Assembly (NCBI GenBank): GCA_024277055.1
Contig: JAJRVZ010000173.1
Span: forward strand, 1-36,842
Source: Calditrichota bacterium
GTDB lineage: Bacteria > Calditrichota > Calditrichia > JAJRVZ01
Length of the DNA: 36,842 nucleotides
Direction of reading: 5' to 3'
The translations under genes were made by a program, and so were the position numbers. This document shows positions 16,090-24,268 of the stretch, piece after piece. Under the pieces are notes generated by a model. It searched no databases and was not told the origin of the DNA. It saw only the letters and a list, made by a program, of their open reading frames with translations. The first letter of the stretch is position 1. Every line of letters begins with the position of its first letter.

Positions 16090-17142
16090 ATGCCTGTTTT
16101 CTCCCGATTGAAACGATTTTATTATTATTACATTTTTCTTGCATCCCTTTTGCCGGTTGCCTGTTCCACGTCTTCGGTGCGGCAGGCGACTGCCGGCGGT
16201 GAAAGGGAAGCGGCCGTTTCTGTGGCGGTGGCGGGTTTTATAAACAACGGTATTGTTCAGCAAAAAGGATGTCTTACCTGTCATTCAATCGGCGGCAAAG
16301 GCGGAACGGTCGGTCCGGGGTTGGATCAGGTGGGCAACCGGCGCAGTGCGGACTGGCTGCGCCGCTGGCTGATTAATCCGAATGATGTGAAAAACGGGAC
16401 CAGGATGCCGAATTTCCAGTTTTCGGAGCAGGAATTGAACGAACTGGTCGATGTATTGTCCCGCCTTAAAAAAGAATTCGATCCGCAAATGATTCTGGCC
16501 GGCAGCGGCAATCCTGCCGAAAAAGGCGAACAATTGTTCAAAAGCTATGACTGTTTCGCCTGTCACAGAATCGGAAGCAAGGGACGATTTATCGGACCAA
16601 ACCTGACCTGGCTGGGACGGCGTAAATCGGTTGAATGGGAAAAGAACTGGTTGAAGAATCCTCCCGCCTACAAACCCGACACTTTCATGCCCGATTTCGG
16701 TTTGACACCGGGCGAAATCGAGGCGCTGGCGGCGTTTGTTACATCGCAGCAGGGGCAGAGAAACAGCGAGGTCAAAAAGTGGGAAGAGAACGTCATTTTC
16801 TTTCTCGACAGCCGACCACGGGAAATCGGTGAAATGTTTTACCGGCGTTTCGGCTGCGACGGCTGCCACGGCCGGCGCGGAGAAAGTGGATACCGGAATC
16901 CCAATGCTGCACCGAAGGAACAGATGCCCCGCCTGACACGTGTGGCCCGCAAAATGGATAAAGCGCAATTGACCGACTGGCTGATGAGCGGTCACCGGCC
17001 GCAGCGACTGGCCACAGAGGGCAGCGAGCCACTGTCCTGTCCGGATTGGAAAGGAGCCGTCACCGGTGATGAAGCAGGATATATTTATGATTTCCTGCTG
17101 AGCATCGCTCCAAAGAAAAAGCGATTTAAATTCGGTGGATAA
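16090..17142 (+). CDS. Tri-heme c-type cytochrome lipoprotein
   Basis: A 350-residue lipoprotein (signal LASLLPVAC, Cys 25) with three CxxCH sites: CLTCH (61-65), CFACH (155-159) and CDGCH (256-260). The first two belong to similar cytochrome c domains (GGTVGPGLDQVG / GRFIGPNLTWLG, then WL.NP ... MPNF/MPDFGL), so they arose by internal duplication; the third is more divergent. The ATG is two bases after the previous stop, so it is translated with the two mono-heme cytochromes. It probably acts as the multi-heme partner in a short periplasmic electron chain. Donor and acceptor are not identifiable here. The 297-codon ORF on the opposite strand is a shadow. Confidence 0.93.
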   Translation: MPVFSRLKRFYYYYIFLASLLPVACSTSSVRQATAGGEREAAVSVAVAGFINNGIVQQKGCLTCHSIGGKGGTVGPGLDQVGNRRSADWLRRWLINPNDVKNGTRMPNFQFSEQELNELVDVLSRLKKEFDPQMILAGSGNPAEKGEQLFKSYDCFACHRIGSKGRFIGPNLTWLGRRKSVEWEKNWLKNPPAYKPDTFMPDFGLTPGEIEALAAFVTSQQGQRNSEVKKWEENVIFFLDSRPREIGEMFYRRFGCDGCHGRRGESGYRNPNAAPKEQMPRLTRVARKMDKAQLTDWLMSGHRPQRLATEGSEPLSCPDWKGAVTGDEAGYIYDFLLSIAPKKKRFKFGG

Positions 17143-17200
17143 GAAAAAGAGAAGGGTTAAGAATTGCAAAAACAACAATAAGATACGGTGACGGAATGCC

Positions 17201-17258
17201 GGATGCTTAAGCTTGTGAGTAGAATTTCCGATTACATGAATTCAGCATCCATTTTTTT
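17201..17258 (+). terminator. Probable terminator of the cytochrome operon
   Basis: GGATGCT (17201-17207) pairs perfectly with AGCATCC (17244-17250), and an inner GAATT/AATTC pair stacks directly on it, leaving a 14-base bulge on one side. After one A comes a run of seven T. The long interrupted loop makes it weaker than a classic intrinsic terminator, but position and T run fit. Confidence 0.5.
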
Positions 17259-17352
17259 CAGCATTTTGTATTTATCTGAAATGTATGTCACGAAGTGTAT
17301 CACAATCTATTCAATCCTTTATCAGGTATTCATTTTAAAATAAGGTGAACAT

Positions 17353-18114
17353 ATGAAAAAAAGAAAAATGATTGCGGCAGCCATTGGTTCGTTGATTCTG
17401 GCTTTCATGGTCAATACGGGTTTTTCAGGCAGCGCCGGTAAAAAAAATACCAGCGCTGCCACCGGCGCAATTGAAGGCCATGTAACTTTTAAAGGAGCTG
17501 CACCCAAAGCGGAAGAAATCAAGGTGACCCGCGATCACAAGGCCTGTGGTGTTCATAAAAAATCCGAGGAGTTTGTAGTAGGTGAAAAAGGCGGCTTAAA
17601 AAATGTAGTGTTTCGGCTGAAACTGATGGGTGCGACCGCCAAATCGGCAGGAATTGCCGGGCGCGAGATCAGCCTCGAGCAGAAAGGCTGCACTTATATA
17701 CCTCATGTGCAAACCGCAACGATCGGATCCAAACTGAATATTATCAATGAAGACCCTGTATTCCATAACGTGCACGCTTTATTTGTAAAAAATGAAGATG
17801 TAAAGGAAACCCTGTTCAATATTCCGCAGATACCGGGCTCCGATCTGGCCAGACAGTCGCAGCTACTTGAAAAGACCGGCGTGTATGAATTTGTGTGCGA
17901 CGTCCATCCGTGGATGAAGTCGTTTATCATTGTACACAGCAACAATTTCGTTGCCGCCACCGATGAGAATGGCTATTACGTGTTGCCGCAAATCCCGCCC
18001 GGTGTGCACAAACTGAAAATATGGCACGAAGCGCTGGGAGAATCCGAACGGACGGTGATAGTCTCGGCAGGCAAAACACTGACCATTGACCTGCCGATTG
18101 AGCCGAATGAATAA
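17353..18114 (+). CDS. Exported cupredoxin-like protein with carboxypeptidase regulatory-like tail
   Basis: A 253-residue protein with an N-terminal signal (IAAAIGSLILAFMVNTGFSG). Residues ~35-195 form a plastocyanin/MauL-like domain holding a complete type-1 copper ligand set: H138 (VFHNVH), C182, H185 and M188 (CDVHPWM). Residues ~196-250 resemble a carboxypeptidase regulatory-like beta-sandwich (AATDENGYYVLPQIPPGVHKL). It should be a periplasmic blue-copper electron carrier or copper-site protein. It sits 210 bases downstream of the cytochrome cluster, on the same strand, with its own ribosome site (AAGGTG), so it is a likely redox partner of those cytochromes. Similar proteins are often annotated methylamine-utilisation-like, but no mau genes are present here. 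Confidence 0.9.
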   Translation: MKKRKMIAAAIGSLILAFMVNTGFSGSAGKKNTSAATGAIEGHVTFKGAAPKAEEIKVTRDHKACGVHKKSEEFVVGEKGGLKNVVFRLKLMGATAKSAGIAGREISLEQKGCTYIPHVQTATIGSKLNIINEDPVFHNVHALFVKNEDVKETLFNIPQIPGSDLARQSQLLEKTGVYEFVCDVHPWMKSFIIVHSNNFVAATDENGYYVLPQIPPGVHKLKIWHEALGESERTVIVSAGKTLTIDLPIEPNE

Positions 18115-18155
18115 ACGGTTGTGCATCGGAGATATAAAAAATTTGAAGCGAACAC

Positions 18156-18180
18156 ACCCCATGCATCAGCGTGGGGTTTT
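18156..18180 (+). terminator. Intrinsic terminator between convergent genes
   Basis: ACCCCATGC-ATCA-GCGTGGGGT forms a nine-pair stem (one G.U) with a four-base loop, followed directly by TTT and a TTAATTT stretch. It ends the cupredoxin transcript; the minus-strand gene converges and stops at 18187, so the same hairpin may also help there, although its T run in that direction is poor. Confidence 0.8.
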
Positions 18181-18186
18181 TTAATT

Positions 18187-20712
18187 TCACTTTATCAGTA
18201 ACATTTTTTTACTGGTGACGACATTCGCCCTGGAAGAAGCAGCCTGCTCTTCCACCAGCAATTTCACGATATAAATTCCGGACCCGACACTGCCGCCGCT
18301 TTGGTTTCTGCCATCCCATTGAACCGTCCATTCCCCTGCCTGTCGCTGTTCATCAACTAATGTACGTATTTCCTGTCCAAGCAAATTGAACACCCGAAGC
18401 GTCACGCCGGCCGAACGGGGCAGGAAGTACCGGATGGTGGTCGATGAATTGAAGGGGTTCGGATAATTCTGGAACAATTTAAATTCCTGTGGTACGGTCG
18501 GTCCCGATTCACCGACCGCGGTCAGACCGGGTACAAATTCATAAATATCAAATCGTGTGAGTGGTTTGAGGGTAGCAATGATATATTCATCGCCGGCCTG
18601 CGGCAGAACGGCATCGGGTTGGCCGGAGGCGAAAAGGGCCCAGATAAAAATGGGGTTGCCGGTGGAATCGGGCTCCAGCAGGTAAAGCATGTCGGCCTGA
18701 GAAAGCGTAAGATTGTTATCGGCGTCGAGAAAAATCACATCCGACAGACGGTCGGCGGACAGATTACGCACTTTGAATTTCATTGGCGTGGGCGGAGCGC
18801 CGAAGGCGCTGCTCGAAGTGTCGACCACCGAATCAAAAAAGGTGATACTGTAATCGGCGGGCCAGGGAGTACCGGTAATGATTTGCCCGTCAATATTCAG
18901 GGTAGGCAGGAAAACGGACAGTTCCAGTGTGGAAGTACCCGTATGCCAGCGGGTGCTGTCCGGGTTGACCTGAGGCGGATCGAAATCATTAATAACCAGA
19001 CGCAGCCCTTCAAAGGCCGGCCCTTCCGTAACTCCGTCGATTTGTGTTGCGTTTTCAACCAGCGTGTCGCCGCTGGTCAGATTCCGCACCCTGTAGCTTT
19101 TCGATCCGGAAGATGAATCGTCGAAGGTGATGCGGTAACGATTACCGTCGCGGACGCTGTCCGGGTCTACCACGAGAACGGTAATAGCCGCACCGGCAGT
19201 TCCGGCAATATGGTCGGTGGTTTCCTGCGGCAGTACGATTCGTTCATTATATACTTCGAATACCTGCGACGTATCGGCCGTTTCGACGGATTGATCGGAG
19301 CATCTCAGGCGCATACGGTAAAAAGGGGAATTGGGAAAACCGCGGGTGTTCCAGCTGAATACTCCTGTGTTCGGAAAGCCGGTAACCAGCGTTTGCCATG
19401 ACCGGCCACCGTTGGTAGTAAAATCCAATGCAATGCTTAATGAATCTCCATCGGCATCCGCCGCATCCCATTGCACTTCCCAGATGTCCGAAGCGAGTTC
19501 GCCTCCGCGTGGCGAGCGCAGGTCAATTTCAGGGGCTGCATTACCCGGATTGTTAACCGTGAACGTACCGGATGTTTGCGCCATGGCAAAACTGCTATCC
19601 CCTTCCGCCACGATTCGCAGCAGATAATGCGAGCCGTCGTCCACCTGCAGCGTATTCCAGTTGTACGGATTGCCTCCGGCCGGGCCGCTGAATTCCTGCC
19701 ACCAGCTGCGCCCGCCGTCACTACTCAGGTAAAGAGTGACGCTCAGGGGTTCCGGCGGCGATGCAATTGACCAGTTTATCGGGGTTTCCCCGGAAACGAT
19801 TGCTCCCGCCAGCGGTGAAATGATACTGATCTGCGGTTTATGCAGGGTAGATGTGAAGGTACCCAGTACACCAATATGATCGGAGGGATATATATTTTCC
19901 GTATTGGACTGATCGAAAACCAATCGCAGGTCATGAATCCGGCCCCGATGGTTATCGAGCAGAAAAACGTAATCAATTCTGTCGGAAGGATTATCCGACG
20001 GAATCGTGTATCCGTTTTGGCCGGGATTGGCTTCCCGCCACGTATCCAGATAGCGCATGCCGAGGCTGTCGGTATTAACCATCAGTTCAATCGGCGGGGA
20101 AACCGGACCGGTATTAAAATCTCCGCTCACAAAAGTAAGCACGGCGGTGGAATCACTCACGATGCCCGCCACATACTGTTTCAATGACCGAACCTGTGCC
20201 AGGCGGACTGCTTCCTGGTTGCCGAAGGAAAGATGGGTATCGAAAAAATTGACGATGCCGGCGGGGGTGAGCACCCGGCACCAGAGAGCTTTTCGACTGA
20301 ACAGCCCGGGCGGCAGTTCGATGAATCCGCTGTCCAGTATCGGGTACCGGCTGAGAACAGCGATGCCTTCGTCGAACTGGTTCCAGGAGAAATGGGTGCG
20401 TTGCCAGCGGTATTCGTAATGGGTTCCGGTCATGAAGTAAAGTGAATCGGACAAAATCCGGGCACGGTTGTCTGCACCGCCGGTTCCCGGAGTTTCGACC
20501 ACTTCCTGCAGAGCGATAATATCCGGTTGTAATTCAACCAGGTTATCGAGAATCATGCTGCGACGGACAGGCCAGTTGCTGTCCGGTGCGCCGTAGATGT
20601 TGAAACTCAGTACCCGCAGTGTATCGCTGAGATTGTGGCTTTGTGCCGGAACTACTGCGGTCAGCAGGCCGGGCAGTAAAAACAAACCGTAAATCAGTTT
20701 CCCTGGCGACAC
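18187..20712 (-). CDS. Secreted endonuclease/exonuclease/phosphatase-family protein with T9SS sorting domain
   Basis: An 841-residue exported protein starting at GTG (20712) with GGAG seven bases upstream. After a signal peptide (LIYGLFLLPGLLTAVVPAQS), residues ~30-285 form an EEP-fold phosphodiesterase domain: LSFNIYG (N38), LQEVVE (E70), DTHLSFGNQ, VSGDFNTG and a closing SDHIGV, all the expected metal and catalytic motifs. Two Ig-like repeats follow (SLSIALDFTTNGGRSWQ versus SVTLYLSSDGGRSWW), then a further beta-rich region, and the last ~80 residues are a type IX sorting domain (LFQNYPNPFNSSTTIRYFLP ... GIYIVKLLVE). It may act as a surface or released nuclease, or as a phosphodiesterase of other type such as a sphingomyelinase-like enzyme; the EEP fold alone does not separate these. 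Confidence 0.92.
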   Translation of the reverse strand: MSPGKLIYGLFLLPGLLTAVVPAQSHNLSDTLRVLSFNIYGAPDSNWPVRRSMILDNLVELQPDIIALQEVVETPGTGGADNRARILSDSLYFMTGTHYEYRWQRTHFSWNQFDEGIAVLSRYPILDSGFIELPPGLFSRKALWCRVLTPAGIVNFFDTHLSFGNQEAVRLAQVRSLKQYVAGIVSDSTAVLTFVSGDFNTGPVSPPIELMVNTDSLGMRYLDTWREANPGQNGYTIPSDNPSDRIDYVFLLDNHRGRIHDLRLVFDQSNTENIYPSDHIGVLGTFTSTLHKPQISIISPLAGAIVSGETPINWSIASPPEPLSVTLYLSSDGGRSWWQEFSGPAGGNPYNWNTLQVDDGSHYLLRIVAEGDSSFAMAQTSGTFTVNNPGNAAPEIDLRSPRGGELASDIWEVQWDAADADGDSLSIALDFTTNGGRSWQTLVTGFPNTGVFSWNTRGFPNSPFYRMRLRCSDQSVETADTSQVFEVYNERIVLPQETTDHIAGTAGAAITVLVVDPDSVRDGNRYRITFDDSSSGSKSYRVRNLTSGDTLVENATQIDGVTEGPAFEGLRLVINDFDPPQVNPDSTRWHTGTSTLELSVFLPTLNIDGQIITGTPWPADYSITFFDSVVDTSSSAFGAPPTPMKFKVRNLSADRLSDVIFLDADNNLTLSQADMLYLLEPDSTGNPIFIWALFASGQPDAVLPQAGDEYIIATLKPLTRFDIYEFVPGLTAVGESGPTVPQEFKLFQNYPNPFNSSTTIRYFLPRSAGVTLRVFNLLGQEIRTLVDEQRQAGEWTVQWDGRNQSGGSVGSGIYIVKLLVEEQAASSRANVVTSKKMLLIK

Positions 20713-21214
20713 TTGATTCTCCGAATTCGGGTTATTGGGTTATGTGTAAGGTAGTTTAATTTAAAGGTGAATACAACTGAAATTAATTAGATTTTTGTTA
20801 AAAGGTTTTAAAAAATCAGAGCACTGTAACGGTAAATCGTGTCAAATTCTTCAGTATGTTAAATCCGCCGAATTCATTTTTCTTTTGCCCTGTTTTTTTT
20901 GTGATGCCTTATCAATATTAATTATGCCGGGAACTTTCACTTATCAGGTGCTACATGGTATTAATACACGAACGCTCCGGAATAGAACAGTATTTCTCAA
21001 AACCTGTTTTCTGAAAATAATTGAGTGCGACTGTTGCTGAAGCGGTAATAAGCTATCGAATTGACGCGGGATAAAACAACGGGTAACAATATGACGGAGG
21101 CAAGAGTTTTTCTGCAGAATTTATGCCGGCCAAAATCTTTTATCCCGAAGGCCGATTTCCCGAACTTCCCGGATTATCTTATTTAAACTCCGATTACCGG
21201 ATTTAAAAATAATG

Positions 21215-21243
21215 TTGCTATTACTGTTTCAGGGCTGTATATT
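21215..21243 (+). promoter_or_regulatory. Candidate promoter of the cold-shock gene
   Basis: TTGCTA and TATATT are separated by exactly 17 bases, which would start transcription near 21250 and give a leader of about 180 bases, similar in length to those of cspA-type genes. A second, weaker pair (TTGTGT, 16 bases, TATTAG at 21282-21309) would give a leader of about 115 bases. Confidence 0.45.
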
Positions 21244-21351
21244 GTTGTCACCAAATAAATGTGCTCTGTTTTTCCCGCTTTTTGTGTTTTAATGTTAACT
21301 GCTTATTAGCTTCAAATTAACATCAAAAGAGATCGTGGAGAATAAAACAAA

Positions 21352-21371
21352 CGTGTTCAACACGGTTTTTT
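21352..21371 (+). promoter_or_regulatory. Terminator-like hairpin inside the cold-shock leader
   Basis: CGTGT-TCA-ACACG is followed one base later by six T. The stem is only five pairs, but its place between the promoter and the ribosome site suggests a possible temperature-dependent attenuator or structural switch. No anti-terminator partner was identified by eye. Confidence 0.3.
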
Positions 21372-21430
21372 CAAATGAGCAGAAAACAAGATGTACGTAA
21401 GTTGTAATTTTTTTAAGAAGGACTAATGCC

Positions 21431-21631
21431 ATGGAAAAAGGAACAGTTAAGTGGTTCAACGGATCCAAAGGTTATGGTTTCATCGCCAGAGAACAGGGTG
21501 AAGACGTATTCGTTCATTATAACGCCATTCAGGGCGACGGATACAAATCGCTTGAAGAAGGCGATCAGGTCGAGTTCGAAATCGGACAGGGACCTAAGGG
21601 ACTGCAAGCAACGAATGTTACAAAACTATAA
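21431..21631 (+). CDS. Cold-shock protein (CspA family)
   Basis: A 66-residue single cold-shock domain covering the whole protein. RNP1 (KGYGFI) and RNP2 (VFVHY) are both present, as are the usual GTVKWFN start and the ATNVTKL end. It binds single-stranded nucleic acid and acts as an RNA chaperone. The ATG has a clear ribosome site, AAGAAGGA, eight bases upstream; another ATG at 21426 is out of frame. Single-gene unit with long leader and strong terminator, consistent with high expression. Confidence 0.98.
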   Translation: MEKGTVKWFNGSKGYGFIAREQGEDVFVHYNAIQGDGYKSLEEGDQVEFEIGQGPKGLQATNVTKL

Positions 21632-21660
21632 ATTGTAATTTTAGTACTGCTTTACCAGAA

Positions 21661-21694
21661 ACCCCGGTTGTTCGAACAACCGGGGTTTTTTTTT
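21661..21694 (+). terminator. Strong intrinsic terminator of the cold-shock gene
   Basis: A perfect 26-base palindrome, ACCCCGGTTG-TTCGAA-CAACCGGGGT, is followed by nine T counting the last base of the stem. This is the clearest terminator of the window. Confidence 0.95.
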
Positions 21695-21715
21695 GTAAAA
21701 ACAGGACAATAAGCT

Positions 21716-21734
21716 GTGACACGCAAAGTGTCAC
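21716..21734. promoter_or_regulatory. Perfect palindromic operator-like site
   Basis: GTGACAC-GCAAA-GTGTCAC is an exact inverted repeat with seven-base arms and a five-base spacer. It ends on the base just before the predicted -35 of the following MFS gene. It lacks a T run, so it is not a terminator. A dimeric helix-turn-helix regulator is the expected ligand; no regulator gene lies nearby. Confidence 0.55.
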
Positions 21735-21763
21735 TTGTCATTTGTATTTCAAACAATTAATAT
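21735..21763 (+). promoter_or_regulatory. Promoter of the second MFS gene
   Basis: TTGTCA (21735-21740) and TAATAT (21758-21763) are exactly 17 bases apart, matching sigma-70 spacing with good hexamers. Transcription would start near 21770, after the TTG start proposed by the ORF track, which supports the GTG start at 21812. Confidence 0.6.
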
Positions 21764-21811
21764 TTGCTCTGCTCGGAATTAATTCAAAAAGTCAGAGGAA
21801 TATTTTCACCG

Positions 21812-23005
21812 GTGAAGATTCTGTTTAACCGTTACCTCAGCGCCTATCGCGGATTGCCGTCCATGGCCTGGCTGCTGGCCCTGGTTGTGCTGGTAAACCG
21901 CAGCGGTACCATGGTGCTGTTTTTCATGGCGCTGTACGTCACTTCTCAACTGGATTTTTCCGCTGCGGCGGCCGGGCAGCTGATCAGCATTTACGGACTC
22001 GGTGCAATGGCCGGTTCATTTCTCGGCGGCTGGCTGACCGACCGCATCGGTGCCGTTCGGGTACAATTGTACAGCCTGCTGCTTACGGGAATCGGTTTCA
22101 TTGCTCTTTCTCTGCCGACAGATTTCATGACCATTGCTTTGCTGTTGTTCTTTATTGCCGTCGTAGCGGAAGCCTTTCGTCCTGCCAACGGCACAGCCAT
22201 GGCGATGGCCTGTCCGCCGGAATTACGCGCCCGTGGTTTCGGACTGAACCGGCTGGCGATAAATATCGGAATCACCATCGGGCCGGCGGTGGGGGGATTC
22301 CTGGCACGTTATGATTACCATTACCTGTTCTGGGTGGATGGCATAACCTGTCTGACGGCCGCTTTACTCATAATCATGCTGTGGAAATCATTCCGTCACC
22401 TGCACCAAACGGCCCCCAGTGAAAGCAGGCGGGAAGCGGCTTCGCCCTGGAAAGACCATGTATACCTGTTACTGCTCGGTTTAATTCTGGTCATGGGATT
22501 GGTATTTGTGCAGCTGTTTAATACCTGGCCGTTGCACATGCGATCTGTTTACCTGCTCACCGAAGACCGCATCGGATTACTTCTGGGACTGAATGCCATT
22601 CTCGTCACGCTGGTGGAAATGCCGCTGATTCATGCGCTGGAAAACAAACATACCATGAAAGTTATTGCCACCGGGTGCCTGTTCCTGTTCACCGGATTCG
22701 CTGTTCTGCCCCTGGGCAGCGGTTTCCTGTTCGCCGCTTTTTCCGTGATCATCTGGTCCGTCGGCGAGATGCTTGTTTTTCCTCAGTTTGCAGGATTCGT
22801 GGCCAACCGTGCAGGAGACGCCAATCGGGGCAGCTACATGGGGTTGTTTACGCTGACTTTTTCATTATCACTGGTCATCGGCCCGGCAAGCGGTACGTTT
22901 ATTTACGAAAGCTTCGGTGTGCATACGTTGTGGTACGGGATCGGTGTAACCGGTATTCTGGTGTGGATAAGTATGCGCATTCTGATCCGTCGGGCAGGTC
23001 TTTAA
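21812..23005 (+). CDS. MFS transporter, MdtH/DHA1-like
   Basis: An integral membrane protein of about 397 residues with twelve hydrophobic segments. It has MFS motif A in the first half (GGWLTDRIGAVRVQL) and a DHA1-type opening (YRGLPSMAWLLALVVLVNRSGTM). I prefer GTG 21812 as start: it lies ten or so residues before the first helix as usual in this family, AGAGGAA sits upstream, and the TTG at 21764 would precede the predicted transcript start. Probably a proton-coupled exporter of small molecules; the substrate is unknown. Its control by the palindrome overlapping the promoter edge suggests an inducible efflux pump. It converges on the amidohydrolase gene, whose stop is seven bases away. Confidence 0.93.
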   Translation: MKILFNRYLSAYRGLPSMAWLLALVVLVNRSGTMVLFFMALYVTSQLDFSAAAAGQLISIYGLGAMAGSFLGGWLTDRIGAVRVQLYSLLLTGIGFIALSLPTDFMTIALLLFFIAVVAEAFRPANGTAMAMACPPELRARGFGLNRLAINIGITIGPAVGGFLARYDYHYLFWVDGITCLTAALLIIMLWKSFRHLHQTAPSESRREAASPWKDHVYLLLLGLILVMGLVFVQLFNTWPLHMRSVYLLTEDRIGLLLGLNAILVTLVEMPLIHALENKHTMKVIATGCLFLFTGFAVLPLGSGFLFAAFSVIIWSVGEMLVFPQFAGFVANRAGDANRGSYMGLFTLTFSLSLVIGPASGTFIYESFGVHTLWYGIGVTGILVWISMRILIRRAGL

Positions 23006-23012
23006 GAAAAAG

Positions 23013-24266
23013 TTAAAGTAATTTCCATAATCGGCCGGCCTGCTTTTTCGCTTCCTCCAGGATTTGTTGTTCATTAACCGTCTGAATGCTTCGATCCCGG
23101 ATGATGAATTTGCCCCGGGCGATAACCGACTCAATATGTGCAGAAGATAGCCCGTAAAAAAAATGTCCTGCCCAGTTTTCAGCAGAAACCGGGGTTGGGG
23201 CATTATAATTCAAAATGATCAGATTGTTTTCACCATCACCGGCGAACCCGTTTTGCCTTAAAAAATCGTGACCTCCTCGCAGGCGCCGGTATGCGGTCAG
23301 CGGTGTTAGTTTTTCGTGCCGCTTATGAGTGAAATAATGCGTGCGGGCGCTTTGCAGCATATCGGAGTGCATGCCGTCGGTACCCAGCATGATCCGACCT
23401 TCATTCACCCCTCTGCCATCAAAAAGTCCAACTTCGTTATTCAGATTGCTTTCGGTGTTCACCGCGATCCATGCCGGAGAATTTTTGAGAATGCCGCGTT
23501 CGTTTTCATTTAAATGAATGGCGTGCGCCAGAATGGTTTTTGGGAAATCCAGCACCCCGGCTTTTTTCAGCCTTTCCACCACACGCATCCCGTATTCCTT
23601 TTCACACCGTTGCTGATCAACTACATCTTCGGCCACATGAATATGAATGCCGCTGTCGTATCGTCCGGCCAATTGTACGGCTTGCTGCAGCAGCTCGTCC
23701 CCTACTGTGAACGAAGCATGCAATCCCACCAGCCCCGGCCGCATTTGAAGATATTTTTCTGTCTCCCGCAGACCGGCATCCCGGCTGCTCGCACCATCAC
23801 GATCGGACAGTTCACAGCACAGTAGATGCCCGATGCCGACCTCATCAAACGCATCGGCAATAATTTCCAGCGAACCGCTTACCGCATTGGGCGATGCGTG
23901 ATGATCAATTACAAAGGTAACCCCGTTTCCGGCGCATTGCATGGCCGTAACCAGCGCCGAAGCACGGATCATTTCCGCATCCAGTTTTTTATCCAGGTTC
24001 CACCAGATATATTGCAGGATTTCATAAAAGCTCTGCGGAGTTTGTTTCGGGAAGGGCATCCCGCGCGCCAAAGCCGAATATACATGGTGATGGGCATTTA
24101 CAAAGCTGCGGGTTACGATTTTCCCACTGCAATCCAGCGCCTCCTGCGGACACTTATCAATGAATTTTATTCCGTCTTCAATTCCTTCTTCCACCCGTAG
24201 ATTACCGCTGGTGATCGTCCCATCCCGCCAGTCGATATAAGTTGCATTCTTTAGATAGACTGCCAT
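23013..24266 (-). CDS. ssnA: SsnA-type amidohydrolase (chlorohydrolase/deaminase family)
   Basis: A 417-residue metal-dependent hydrolase of the amidohydrolase superfamily. Zinc-site motifs are in order: NAHHHVYS (H59, H61), HIHVAED, LAHAIHL and LGTDGMHSD. The overall pattern (ARGMPFPKQTPQSFYEIL, IWWNLDKKLD, VNTESNLNNEVGL) fits SsnA, a putative aminohydrolase often encoded beside selenium-dependent molybdenum hydroxylases and probably acting on purine-like or other N-heterocyclic substrates. I choose ATG 24266 instead of the listed 24314, because it gives the family N-terminus (MAVYLKNATYIDWRDG) and lies two bases after the stop of the small gene upstream. Last gene of a three-gene operon. 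Exact substrate unknown. Confidence 0.92.
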   Translation of the reverse strand: MAVYLKNATYIDWRDGTITSGNLRVEEGIEDGIKFIDKCPQEALDCSGKIVTRSFVNAHHHVYSALARGMPFPKQTPQSFYEILQYIWWNLDKKLDAEMIRASALVTAMQCAGNGVTFVIDHHASPNAVSGSLEIIADAFDEVGIGHLLCCELSDRDGASSRDAGLRETEKYLQMRPGLVGLHASFTVGDELLQQAVQLAGRYDSGIHIHVAEDVVDQQRCEKEYGMRVVERLKKAGVLDFPKTILAHAIHLNENERGILKNSPAWIAVNTESNLNNEVGLFDGRGVNEGRIMLGTDGMHSDMLQSARTHYFTHKRHEKLTPLTAYRRLRGGHDFLRQNGFAGDGENNLIILNYNAPTPVSAENWAGHFFYGLSSAHIESVIARGKFIIRDRSIQTVNEQQILEEAKKQAGRLWKLL

Positions 24267-24268
24267 AT

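Larger units (their letters stand above)
20713..21430. other. Long intergenic region before the cold-shock gene, about 700 bases
   Basis: It separates two diverging genes. The right half carries the promoter candidates and leader of the cold-shock gene, described separately. The left half (20713-21200) is AT-rich; the 81-codon ORF at 20795-21040 has no ribosome site, atypical composition (many Cys, Phe) and no recognisable motif, so I do not call it. No tRNA, ncRNA or repeat was recognised. Confidence 0.5.

Noticed and set aside
16285-17178. 297-codon ORF on the minus strand
   Set aside because: It is a shadow of the tri-heme cytochrome gene, which has a signal, three CxxCH motifs and operon context.
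17281-17310. CRP/FNR-like half sites (GTCAC-GAA-GTGTATCACA) before the cupredoxin gene
   Set aside because: The arms do not fit either consensus when checked base by base; only a CAC-GAA-GTG core is symmetric.
20795-21040. 81-codon ORF in the long intergenic region
   Set aside because: No Shine-Dalgarno sequence, atypical Cys/Phe-rich composition and no motif; probably chance.
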